Shown: positions 12,940 through 24,268 of the stretch, in pieces
Position numbering within the stretch: the stretch's first letter is position 1
How the letters are laid out: the number at the start of each line of letters is the position of its first letter
Source of the DNA: Gymnorhina tibicen
Lineage: Eukaryota; Chordata; Aves; Passeriformes; Artamidae
Assembly (NCBI GenBank): GCA_013399875.1
Contig: VXAZ01006313.1
Location: 10,460 to 74,459 of the forward strand
DNA: 64,000 nucleotides
Direction: 5' to 3'
Notes under the pieces: generated by a model
The model's database searches: none
What the model was told of the DNA's origin: nothing
What the model saw: only the letters and a program-made list of their open reading frames with translations
Made by a program: the position numbers and the translations under genes

Positions 12940-13220
12940 CATCCCAGGTAACAAACACCAAGACGAGAGGACACAGACTCAAGGTACACCAGGGGAGGTT
13001 CAGGTTGGCCATCACAAAGAATTTCTGCACAGAAGGAGTTGTCAAGCATTGGCAGGGGCTGCCCAGGGAGGTGGTAGAGTCACCATTCCTGGAGGTGTTG
13101 AAGAAACAACTGGATGTGACACTCAGTGCTATGGTTTAGTTGACAAGCTGGTGATCAGTCAAAGGTTGGACTCAATGACCTCAGAGGTTTTTTCCACCCT
13201 AAATGATTCTGTGATTCTCT
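12940..13220 (+). mobile_element. CR1 LINE 3' end, sense
   Basis: The CR1 hallmarks appear in order: AACAAACACCAAGACGAGAG, the AGGGGAGGTTCAGGTTGG block, GGGGCTGCCCAGGGAGGTGG, GTTGGACTCAATGACCTC, TTTTTTCCACCC and the terminal ATTCTGTGATTCT octamers. It is 5'-truncated, as nearly all CR1 copies are, and carries no intact reading frame. Confidence 0.9.
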
Positions 13221-13381
13221 CGATGTGCCTGCCAGGAAAAAAACCCCTTATTCTGAGGGCTTGGTGCAAGTAATTCTTTCTTAGCACTTGGCTCTCCTTC
13301 CCATGCTAGTGGCTTCCAGGGCTTTACTGAGAGCTCTAGCCCAGAAGCTGCTGAAGGCTTAGAGCAAGAGCAGGCTGCTGG

Positions 13382-13935
13382 ATCATGGAATCAAACAATC
13401 ATTAAGGTTGGAAAAGACCTCCAAGATCATGGAGTACAACCCTTAACCAAACATTGCCAGGTTTACCACTAACCCATGTCCCCACGTGCCACATCCACAC
13501 ATTTTTGAACACCTCCAGGGATGGTGACTCCACCACTGCCATGGGCAGCCTGTTCAATGACTGACCACCCTTTCCACGAAAAAATTGTCCTTAATATCCA
13601 ACCTAAACCTCCCCTGGCATAACTTGAGGCTGTTTTCTGTTGTCCTGTCACTTGTTACCTGGGTGAAGAGACCAACCCCCATCTGGCTACAATTTCCTTC
13701 CCTCTTGAGTATCCTTTTCTCTAGGCTGAGCCCGCCCAGCTCTCTCAGCTTCTTCTCATCACACCTGTGCTCCAGACCCTTCCCCAGCTCCATTGCCCTT
13801 CTCTGGACATGCTCCAGCCCCTCAATGTCTTTCTTGTCATGAAGGACCCAGAACTAGTCCCAGGATTCAAGGTGCAGCCTCACCAGTGCCCAGCACTGGA
13901 GGATGATCCCTGCCCTGGTCCTGCTGGCCACACCT
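13382..13935 (-). mobile_element. CR1 LINE 3' part, antisense
   Basis: It starts with the reverse complement of the CR1 tail (AAGGTTGGAAAAGACCTCCA) and continues through GGGCAGCCTGTTCAATGACT, CAACCTAAACCTCCCCTGGC and the CCAGCTCCATTGCCCTTCTC region. At about 550 bp it is the longest CR1 copy in the window. It lies tail-to-tail with the copy at 12940-13220, about 160 bp away. Confidence 0.9.
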
Positions 13936-15788
13936 TTACTGGTACAATATTTCAGAAGCTCAGCAGAGGCAAATAGCTTCTGACAGTGGCATTGAACAGC
14001 CAGAAACAGCAGTAACTTTCCCACAACACTGACTGTGTGCTGTTGTGGGAATCCAAACCAACAGAGGTTAGAAACCTGAGTCTGGATGACGAGGGACTTT
14101 AATTTATGAGACTTCCAGGTGGATCACAAATGTCATTGCTGGGCCACAGGTGCAAGCAGTCTGTCTTCTCCTAGCCATGTGCAGCCTGGGGTTAAAAGGT
14201 AGCTCTGGACTTTACAAAGTGCTTAACTTTGGCGTTTTTGTGCTTTTCACAGCAGCCCTTGGCTCCAGCAGCTGATTCAGAGCACTAAAGTAAGCAGCTT
14301 CCCCCACAGCAAGAGGGTAGAGCCAAGCCCTGGGAGAGTAAGCTGAAGTGTCTGTGCAGAGCAGGAGCTGGTGAGTGACACCAGGCACAGTGTCCCAAAC
14401 AAGCCTCCTGACTGGGGACAGGTACTGGTATTTGGGTCCCTCTGTCCTGTTGGGATTCAGCTGCAGGCACGAGAGGATCTTACTGTCCAGGGAAAAAAGA
14501 GGAGTGGAGAGGCTCCTATTAAACACAAATGTCCCTGGGTTTGTTGGGGGTTTTTTATTGCCAAGGTGATGAGAGCTTGGGCCCTGCTCCTTTTCCCTGC
14601 TGCAGTTCTACCTGGCTAGAGGCACCAGGAGGGGGAACTCCCAGTCTCCCACTGCCACTGGGAAAGTCACATTCCTGCCTGTGCCACACAATACAAAGCT
14701 GGACAGCTTGCAAAGCAGGGCTGAGACAGACACCTACCCCTGTACACCCTCTGGGGAATAGCTGATCTGACCTCGAGGAAGGACTTAAAGTACATGCTTC
14801 CACATTTAACTGATTCCTTTTACTTCCTGTGTTCTTAGGTAAACAGCTGGTTACAGACAGCCTGGTGGTTCAGGAGCATTGTGAGAACAGCTGCTGGATT
14901 AGTCAATAGACAGGCAAGAAACACTGAGTGTGAGGGAAGAGGGAGAGAAAGAAAGGACTTGAGCAACTGGCAGGAGCATAATATTTGATCAGTAAGCTCC
15001 AGAAAATATAAGATGGAATCTTTCAGTGGCATAGAAACTTTAAACACAAATTAATTATTTGGGATTCTAGAAAAATTACCTGCTCTTTATCTTAAAACAC
15101 AGGGGAGCTATCTGTCTCTCAAAAAACTATAATATTTTTGGTAAGAGAAAAAGCCATAAGAAATAATTCACTTCTTGCAACAGTAATGATATATTCCCCA
15201 TGCCAGTAAGATAAGAAAGTGATGAGGAGCATGTGCTGGCATTGTCAGAGTTTTAAAACATTTAACCTGCACCAATAAGCCTACTGATTTTTAATAAATC
15301 TTAGGATTTGGGGGAAATTCCAGAGGTTTGGGAGTCTCAAGAGAAAAGGAGCTTAATTCAGTACTTTAAAGGGTAACTGTTCTGAACTGGCAATTGTAAG
15401 CAAACTATGGGGCTGTTGATACTGACTGAATCTAATAATGTGGTTGAAGGATGGCAATTTAATTCACAGGTGATAAGGACAAGAAGAACAATGAGGATCA
15501 TTTGGCCTGATGATCTCGGCTTAGCTCAGGTAAAAAATTTTCCTTCTGAGTCCCTGAAGCATCAGCTCAGTTTTTACAGCAATCAGGGAAGCAAATACAA
15601 CTTTAGGAATGACTGAGAGGGAAATAGAGAATAAATGAGAAAACAATATGCAGCCACTGCACACAACTGTGAAACACTTTGGGATACAAAAGAGCTGGAG
15701 AAGGGCAACAAGAAGGACTGAATGTATGGAACAGCTTCTGTGAGAGGAGTAATTAGACTGGAGCCCTTCAGTGAAAGGTGACTGGGGC
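13936..15788. other. Intergenic sequence, nothing recognised
   Basis: Mixed unique sequence between a CR1 copy and a solo LTR. Several short open frames on both strands (for example 14212-14526) show no recognisable product. Confidence 0.45.
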
Positions 15789-16444
15789 TGTCTTGGGGTG
15801 ACTGTGCTGTTGTATCCCCAGTCACTGCTCTATGCCCAGACATGATTCCTGAGCCTTTCTGTGCCTTTAAAACTGGATGCAAGAGACAGAGAAAAAACTG
15901 AGCGAACTTTTCAAAACAGTTTGTGCTTCAAGGACACAGAGATTAGCTACTTCTGTGACGGGCAGAGGAAGCACTGCTTCTGGCTTTTCGGTCAGTTTTC
16001 TTCAGCTCTGTTTCTTCGGAGAGGGATGGAGAGTTGAATTTTTTTCCTCTTGAGACTTTGTTTTTTTTCCCTTCTTCTCTTCTGGACTTGTTCGGAACAC
16101 CAGAACATCAGAACCCCACCAGGAGACCTTCCACCGGCCTGGAGGGGGGCCCCCCACGCCAACCCAGCTCCGAGGAGGAGGAGAGAGACCACACCCACAG
16201 AAGGACCTTAAAATCTTTCAGGTTTTCTCTCCAGAACGAGAGATTTTATTATTTAGCATTATTAGTATTGTTTTCCTGTGTGTTTGTTAAATAAATAGTT
16301 TTATTTTCTCCTTCACTTTCCTCTGAGGAAAATTTGTTTTTTCCCGAACCCAACTGGGGGGAGGGGTGGTTGTGACCTGCCTTCCTTTGAGGAGACGTTC
16401 CTTTTGGATGTTTCCCTGAATTTGGCCTAAACCACCACAGGGGC
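15784..16444 (+). mobile_element. Solo LTR with 5-bp target duplication GGGGC
   Basis: A 651-bp LTR at 15789-16439 begins TGTCTTGGGG and ends CTAAACCACCACA. It is flanked on both sides by the pentamer GGGGC (15784-15788 and 16440-16444). Internal signals fit plus orientation: a TTTAAAA promoter-like motif near 15867 and AATAAA at 16290-16295. A 5-bp duplication and a CCACNACA-like end fit avian ERV-L class elements. Identical flanks with no viral genes between them mean it arose by recombination between two LTRs of one provirus. Confidence 0.88.
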
Positions 16445-18242
16445 AAAAAGGAAAAGTGGTGAGGACTAAGAATGTGAACTGGGAGCAAGTTTTCTCCCAA
16501 ACAAGAAACACAGTGCACCAAATGATAGTGGCTCAGGACAGGCTTGAAGCAAGCAGAAAGACACTGATTCCCCCAGGGTAGCCCAGCTGCAGAACTCCTG
16601 AGCACACCCTGCGTGGGATGCTAAAGTTTATATGTGTTTAAAAAAAAAGGAAGAAAAATTCATGGAAAGCTGCTGACCATGGAAGGAATGAAGGAGTCCA
16701 TGGGACTTTCTGAGCCCCTGGTAGCTGGAAGTTCAAAAGCTCTGCCAAGAAAACCTTGCTGTACATTTGTCCTGTCTTTATTTTCTTTGTAGTGATCTGC
16801 TGTTCCCTATAGAAGATGAACTCCATGGGATGCGTGGTCTAACTTGGCAAAACCATTCTTCCATCCGAAGCCCAAAACTCAGAGTAAACAGGTACAATGG
16901 GACATCATGGCTCAAACCAGTAGGGCTTACATTGGGTTGGCCACTGTCCTGTTAGAGGAGCATGGCTGTCTCATGTGGTGCCTCTTTTCCCATCTATTTT
17001 TTTCCTAAAGCCTATTTTTAAAGTTCCGTGGAATTAAATGACGCTATGTAAGAGCTGGGTATTACATATTTGGAAAGAGAGATCCAGATTTAAAGACCGA
17101 AAGTTTTTAAAAGCTCACCACATTCAGCTCTAAGCTAATTCTCGGAATATTAGCACTTCATTTTTTAATAAGCAGCTATTTCTACTTACTGTCCAGTTTC
17201 TACTTTGAATTACTGAGTTGGCTTCTTTGTCTGCTGCATGAAAAAACTTACTCCCATGGGCATTGTTCTACCTGTGCAGACTGTGATGAATGTTTTTCTC
17301 TTATTTTCTGTGGAAGAGGTTGATCGATTTTGTTCTGCTTTTACTGTGCACCTTCATTACCAGATTTTTTCTTCTTGGGTTTTTTCCTTTAGGCTCTCAC
17401 TTCTCCAAATACTTTTAGTGTGTAAACACCAGAACTCATTTAATGCTGCAGTAACAGTCTCATCAACACCACAGAGGCACTACTAACTTTCTACTTTTAC
17501 TGGATTTTGACCTTTACAGTCTGGGGATCAGCTTTCCCTCTCAGCTCCAGCATCATGTTAGGAGTTCAAAATCAGCTTTCTATTATGACCAACCCTGCTT
17601 TTCCATAATCGCTGCTTTCTAATGAAAAGCTTTCCATTTTATAAGTTCTTGCCTCAGAGTTGAAAATCCTTGTTTACAGCTGAGTTAAAAACCAGTTCAG
17701 TGCCACTAAAAAGTCTCTGCTTGACATGATTTATGTAATTCCTGTTACTCATTATGAAGTAAAAGTTACTTTGCTTTTTAGGGTGAAGTGTTGGGACAAG
17801 TGAAGGTGGAAACTCATGAGCCCTGTCAGTGCCAGGCTCCAGAGCAGAGCCCAGGGTCCCAGGCTGGAGGGGTCACCACCATCCCATGCCTCCAGGAGGA
17901 GGCAGCTCCTCAAGAAGTCATAGAAGAAGGATACCAGCAGCATTCTGTTCTTCTGGAATGGTGCTGGGCTTCAAGAGCTGGGCAGGGAACTGACAAACCC
18001 TCTGCTGCTCCCACATATTCACTAGAACCCTTTGTCCCAGGACATTCTCCAGACATCCCAAGGATGTGAAGATCAAAATGTGCTCTCTTTGGCATGGATT
18101 TAAAATTTGCTTGAAAGCTGCTGCACTGGATCAGATGCCTGATTCCTACAGATTTTGTTCTGCTGTCAGCCCTGGGAAGCACATGCTCTCAGATCACTGG
18201 AGGAAGTTTGCACCTCTTGCTGTGCATCCATAGGGCACCTCT

Positions 18243-18296
18243 GTAACCTGCTTGTAACCTGCTTGTAACCTGCTTGTAACCTGCTTGTAGCTGCTT
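18243..18296. repeat. 11-bp minisatellite, 4 exact copies plus a degenerate one
   Basis: The unit GTAACCTGCTT repeats exactly four times head-to-tail at 18243-18286 and is followed by a 10-base variant, GTAGCTGCTT. It lies in intergenic DNA between GDF5 and UQCC1. Copy number is likely polymorphic. Confidence 0.9.
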
Positions 18297-21200
18297 ATTC
18301 CTGGCAGAGGGCATGTGCCATGCCACCGTTCTCACCAATGCCATGCTCTCCCAGCACAGTGCCAGCAGCCTTGAGGTTTAAATTCTGGACACTGGGTGGT
18401 TGTTTTTTTTCCAGTGGTGCCCAGTGCAGCCAGTACAGGCACCCCAGAGCAGCATTCGCTCCCCTGGCCCAGGAGGAGCTGTTCAGGCACCCCGAGGGCT
18501 CCTGGGCTGCTGTGGCTCACCATCCTCTGAGAAGCCGTAGGAGTGCACTGCTGGGCACAGCCCCTCTAATGAGGTTGGGCTTTTTCCTTGTTTTTCTGGG
18601 ATACAGGCAGTACACTGGCACTGCACGAGCCATCCTGTAGCTCAGTCCCTCAAGATTCTTCGGAGCAGCAGAAGCCTCTCCTTGCCACTGCGTGTCCTAT
18701 TCACAGCATGGGGCTCTTGTTGGGAGCCATGTGAAGGGAGAGAAGAAGGAATGACTGCTGGAAGGTGGTGGGGTGAGGGATGGTGGGGACATTTCTCAGT
18801 TAGAAATGCTCGGTCTTTGCTAGGAAGGACTGACAGCGTCTCTGGTAGATTATCCCAGATAGCCAGACCTTGCCCCATATTATATGGTTTTCATCACAAA
18901 CATAAAAGTACTTGGTATAAAACAGAAGGTCAGGAAGGTTTAAGACATGGTATATGAGAAAACATTTTCCAGATTTCAGCTTCCTCCAAGGTAATATGCA
19001 AGTGTAATTAAAACAGAACCTGGAAATATAGAGTACAGTACCCTATTGAAAGTGTGTTGTATGAGCTGAACTCCCTTCATTGATAGTTTTCCAAAACACA
19101 CAGCTGCAATAATCTTTATCCAGGAGAAGGGAATAAATTAAGTCTGAACACCTCTGCATATAGTACAGTACAGTGTATAGCCCTGCACCCCATATAACCT
19201 CGGAGAGGTAATGGAAAGCTGAAGGAGGCGCAAGTGGAAAACCTCTCTGACCAGCAAACACTTTCTTCTTCTGAAAGCAGACAGATGGGAAGAAAAGCTC
19301 ATGAAACAGAGGCAGCTTAAGTACGGGGATGTCTCGTTTCTGCTCAAGTCATTGAGACTGTGCAGTGGCAGGGTGCCAAAGCACACTCCAGGTTTGACAG
19401 GTGGGGAGGGGAACGTCCTGGGCTTGCCCAGCAAACAGGGAGTATTGATGGCCAGCTAACGTGAACAAAAAGGAGTTTATCATATTTAACAGTAGCAGCA
19501 GCCACTAGGATATAAAAGCCTGGAAAAAGTAACCAGGTCCTATTTCTACTCCCCCTGAACAGTTTAGCCATGGAGTTCAGGTTGTGCTTGCCAGGCTTCA
19601 CCAAGCTCAGCGAGGTGCAGCACTGAGCAGCCTGTTCTGCTTCACGTCTGCTTCTCCTCCTGCAGCACTGGTGCAAGAAGAGGGGTAACTCCCTTCTGGA
19701 GACCAGAGCAAGAACTGCTTTGCACCTCTAGCCAAGGAATTCCAGATCAGGGAATTGATCTCCATACTTGCCAAACCTTTCAAGGTCCATAGTGAATTGT
19801 AAGGATTGTACTTTTATTGAAAAATACATCTTAATTTTATATTTTTAAATAGCAGTTTTCCTGGGAAATGGCAATAGAAAAATGTATGCACACTGACACC
19901 CCAAACTGAGTCTTATGGGGAGGAGTAAGCACCTTTATGTTGCTAAAATATAATTTACTTCCATTAAAAGTCCTTTTTGAGCTTGTAATGTATTCCTAAG
20001 GGTGGCCTTGGCCTCAAAGTGTTCAGATTTACTCCATATGAAAAGGAGAAAAATTTTGCAAGAGTGAAGTATGACAAATTTGTTTATGAACTACCAGTTC
20101 AAGCTTAGAAATGCCCTTTTCCTTCAGCGACAGCCAGCAGCAGGAATCCAGTGAACCCAGGTTTCCCCATGCGGTCAGATGGCCCCTCACCACACTCCTG
20201 GAACTCAGAGTTCTGCTAAGAGCAGTGCAGACACATCCAGGAAAGCTCTGGAAGAAGTCAATGCACATATACCAGTGCTCCAAGGTATATGTTATCACTG
20301 ATCTGCACTTCCAGTCCTAAAGGGGTGCATGAGACAGGATACAGTGCCAGATCCACACTGGCTCCGGTGGTACATACAAAGCCCTTTCAGAACCTGGAGC
20401 ACTGGGAAAGACACTCACATAGTTATGGGGGCCAGCTGGCACTTCTGCACTACTGGCACAGAACCAGAATTAATAAGACCTGCTGGACTTGAACTGAGTT
20501 TTTTCTATTAGGTTTCCCTTTATCACGATCTCCAGAGCATCCTGGAATACCCATATGGACTATTTTCCCTCTTGTTAGCTAGAATGTCCCAGCCCCGCTT
20601 GTCCCAGGTAACATGGACAGATCCTCTTTCCTCACATGACCATGAGATTCCTTTGACTTTCCTTCTGCAGAAGCAGGAGCAGGTGGTTAAGAAGGAAAAT
20701 TAATACAATTTTAAATCTTTACTTAGATGGGAATTCGAGAATGAGCAGAGGAAAGATTGAAGTTGAAAGATTTGTACTTTTGCCCTGGTCTAAAGCTCTG
20801 CTTGTTTTTCAGAAGGAGGGAGCTCCCCCCAGCAAATGTTGGGCTAACAATTGCCTTATCAAGTTGGTTTTGATTCTTATATCTCCAAGAAGAGAAAACT
20901 AGAAGAGGTTGTTATGGGACTTTATTGCAAGATGGTCAGTCAACCTGCATAGTTAACATTTTAAAATATAAAAGCACAGGCCTGCATAAAAATAATCAGT
21001 CTGCTTTTCCGTGTGAAAACAGGAAAAGCGTGTGCTATGATGACATTCAAAAGAAAATTATGTGCTGATGGGGAATGAGGAGGACAGGAAGATCAAATAT
21101 TTAAATGTCTTTGTTTCAAAGTTATTTATCATTCCTTGTTAATTAGGACAAAAACAAAGGAGAGTTGTAGTAATGACCACTGAACCAGCCTGGGAGAGGT

Positions 21201-21874
21201 TAAATGCATAATTTCAGGACTGCAGTAGCCCAAGAATCACTCTTGATAGTGGATAGAAATACATAAATTAAGAAAACACACAGAAAATCAGTTTCCTGGT
21301 GAGTTAGACACAGTCTGATTGCAGAGTGGTCTGCATGGAACGTCATCCCTGCAGGAGAGGAGAAATTGGGGCAAGTAAAAATTACCAGGAGAGGTCATAA
21401 AGGTGCCTGTGTCTGAAGTCTGAAAAGTGGAAAAGCCAGGAAAGATTTAACCTGGAGATTCCAGCTCAGATGTGTGTGTTACCAATAGGATCCTGCAATT
21501 CCTCACTCTCTTCCTTCAGTGCCTCTGCCCTCTGCCAGACTCCGAGTCTGTGCTCATTGCTGTCTCCATGTGCTGGTGCCCGACAAGTCTCCTCTCATTC
21601 TCTACGTGCACATACATCCAGCCTCACCACTGCATGTGTTAGCACTTTCAAGGAAGGGTGTTCTTCTGTCCCTCTTTGTTTTCCATTTCTCCTTCACTTA
21701 AACTCCTCTAGACTGCTTTCTTCCAGCCCTTGATTTGTGGCCCCTTATCTCCTCCCTATAAGAGCCTCTCCCTCCAGCCTCTTGGAATGGTAAACTCAGA
21801 GCCAGGTCTGCAAGTAAGAGAGAAGGCAGGATTGAGGCCAAATCAGGAGGCCCATTAAATATAATGTATTAATC

Positions 21875-21921
21875 AATGAATTATTATTATAAATAAGAAG
21901 AAATTTATTTTATAATTCATT
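21875..21921. repeat. AT-rich inverted repeat
   Basis: AATGAATTAT at 21875-21884 and its exact reverse complement ATAATTCATT at 21912-21921 can form a stem, extended imperfectly inward by ATAAAT/ATTTAT. It may be a small palindrome or the remnant of a non-autonomous DNA element. Confidence 0.5.
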
Positions 21922-24268
21922 ATAGACATTAAACATCATCATATCCTTCCTGATCCTTTTTTCCTGTTCAGCCACATGAACACCTGAGGTCATTGCTGAT
22001 GTTCCCCAACATGTTTCAGCAAACACATGACAGCAAGTTTCTCAGCCCCTTTACTGGCCTCAGGTGACAATCTCCCAGGAAGAGGAGAATCTTCCACATG
22101 AAAGATTCATTATCTCAGATATGAGATCCACACAGCTGTGGAGCTGCCCACTGAGCAGAGCTGAGTGGAGGAGCTTGAGGACAGCAAAAGTGTATGTAAA
22201 GGGGAATAAATTGCCAGTGCTCTGACTGAGGGAATCCCTTCAGAACTGAAACTGAAATTGAAATTCAGGTCCACAGCAAACTGTTCTGGCTTCATGTCCC
22301 ATCAGAGGCTGTGCTGTTCTGTTCCCTCAGGGAGCTGTGTTCAGACAGACACGGAAAGGGCTTGGTGCTACATGGAGCAGTGACAGGCAGAGGAATCTTA
22401 GGTGGGACAGTAACTTTCTCCAACTGAAGCATGTCAGAATCCTTCTGTGCATCATTAGGTAGGACTAACACAAACACAGCTGAGTGTCAGTATTGCAAGA
22501 GTGCTCAGACACAGCTCTGAGTCGGGAAGTGTCCACTGTGGTGGACAGACCATGTCATACCACTGAGAGACTGCTGGTGGCAAGAGCCTTTTCTGTGCAT
22601 GACTACACACTGTAGGGCATCTTGAGCATCGTCATTTTTAATGGCTGTAACTCATTAATGGCAAAGAGGGTTCAGAAAAGTGTAATCATTCCCCTCCATC
22701 ACCTTCCCACAAAACATTTGCTGTTAACAATGGTATTTAATATTGCTTTGAGTGTAATGCACGAAGGGCAGCTTAGCAATAGAAGCAACAAAAACAGCTT
22801 TAACCTTCCTGCCTGGAATTTGCCACAGGCATGAGAACAAAATGAAATGTAGCATTTCCCCAACAGAGATCCCACAGTTCCCTGCATTGTTCAACATCCT
22901 GCCTCGTGTCAGAACAACTTGTTCACTAAACACCTTGTCAGACACAGTTAAACCCCCTTCAGCAGATAGCTGTGGGGAGTCAGAACATCTTGGGAAAGAC
23001 CGGCTGCAAGCACAGGGATCTGGGATGCCTGTGGATAGGAAGTCCAGATAGGTGATTCCATTGGCCCCCCGAGGCCTGATATTTAAGAACATATGAAAGA
23101 TTTCTAAGGACTACTGTGAAGTTTCAGGGCCATTAAAGCAGCTACTACTGCCCTCTTGAGAAGCTGACATCCCAGTTAATGGGCTGGGAAAGAGAGGAGG
23201 ACAATATTATAGTTCCCCAAGCCCTCTAAGCCAGCACTCCTGCCGGCAACACAGCCTTGCTCCCTGCCCCAGCTGCTGCCGCTCACATCTGCACCAGCAC
23301 TGGCGTTTGTGAGGTGATGTGGATGTGATCCAGATTCAGTCTAACCTGGCAAAACAAGCCAGCTCAGTTCACCCCGTTGGGTCACTGCTCAGGCTCACTC
23401 TGTGGCCTCATGAAAGCTGGTGCCAGCAGCAGCCAGGAGCAGGGAACTCGCTGGGACAGGTGGGATGTCTCTTGGCAGGGAATATGCAGCAGGCACAGGC
23501 AGGATGGCTCCTGGCAGCAAGGTACTGGCTCTGGGGGACTCTGGGTGAGGGACTCTGCCATGTTCTCCTGGTACTATCCCGGTGCTGACACCTGTACAGG
23601 CTCACACTGATGCTTGGGGCAGCCAGGATGGCCTGACCAACCTCAGCCACAAAAGCTATGGCTGCTTCCATGCCGCTCTCCCTGCTGCCCCAGGGCAGAG
23701 CCACCATCCCCCAGGACATGGCTGAGAGCAGCGGGCAGGCACAGCTCTGCCACCTCTGCCCCTTCCAAACCAAATCCCAGCACAGACCTGGAGCCTCCCA
23801 TGCTGTTGCAAAATGTGGAATATGTTAAGATTATCTCAAGTTAGGATGTTCTTTGGTGTAAGGTCTTTATATACTTTCAACCCTAATGGTCAAGAAAGGA
23901 GGCCCCATCAGTGGAACATCCCCTACCCATGGACATCCTGCAACTAACAAGCTTTAAGGATGTAGTAAATCAAGATATTGATGTATGTCTATGTCTACAT
24001 TGCTAGCCGGGCAAAATACTCAAGGTCCATGTATCCTATAGGTGAACTATGTTCATTGTAATACTAAAAATCATGCCTACAGGTCAAAAAGACTCCTGGG
24101 TTATGTAACTTGTATGGAAACTACTACCAATCCTAATAGAGGGGCTGTACTTGGGAAGTTACTAACTCTGAATTTCTGTGTCTAAAAAATGCTGCTCAAA
24201 GTCTTGCTGGGGCATGCTGGATTTGTGGAATATCACCGAGCACCCAGGCTTGCACAACTCTGAAATAA

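Larger units (their letters stand above)
16445..24264. other. Intergenic sequence, mostly unique
   Basis: About 7.8 kb with no gene that I can recognise. It contains the 11-bp minisatellite at 18243 and the AT-rich inverted repeat at 21875, listed separately. The segment at 23800-24170 (starting TGTTGCAAAATGTGG) has an LTR-like look, but I could not find matching ends. Confidence 0.45.

Noticed and set aside
12634..13049. Several overlapping minus-strand frames rich in Pro, Leu and Ser
   Set aside because: They come from purine-rich low-complexity DNA and the start of a CR1 copy; three frames are open at once.
23800..24170. Possible LTR beginning TGTTGCAAAATGTGG
   Set aside because: The left end looks LTR-like but I found no poly(A) signal order, matching right end or target duplication.
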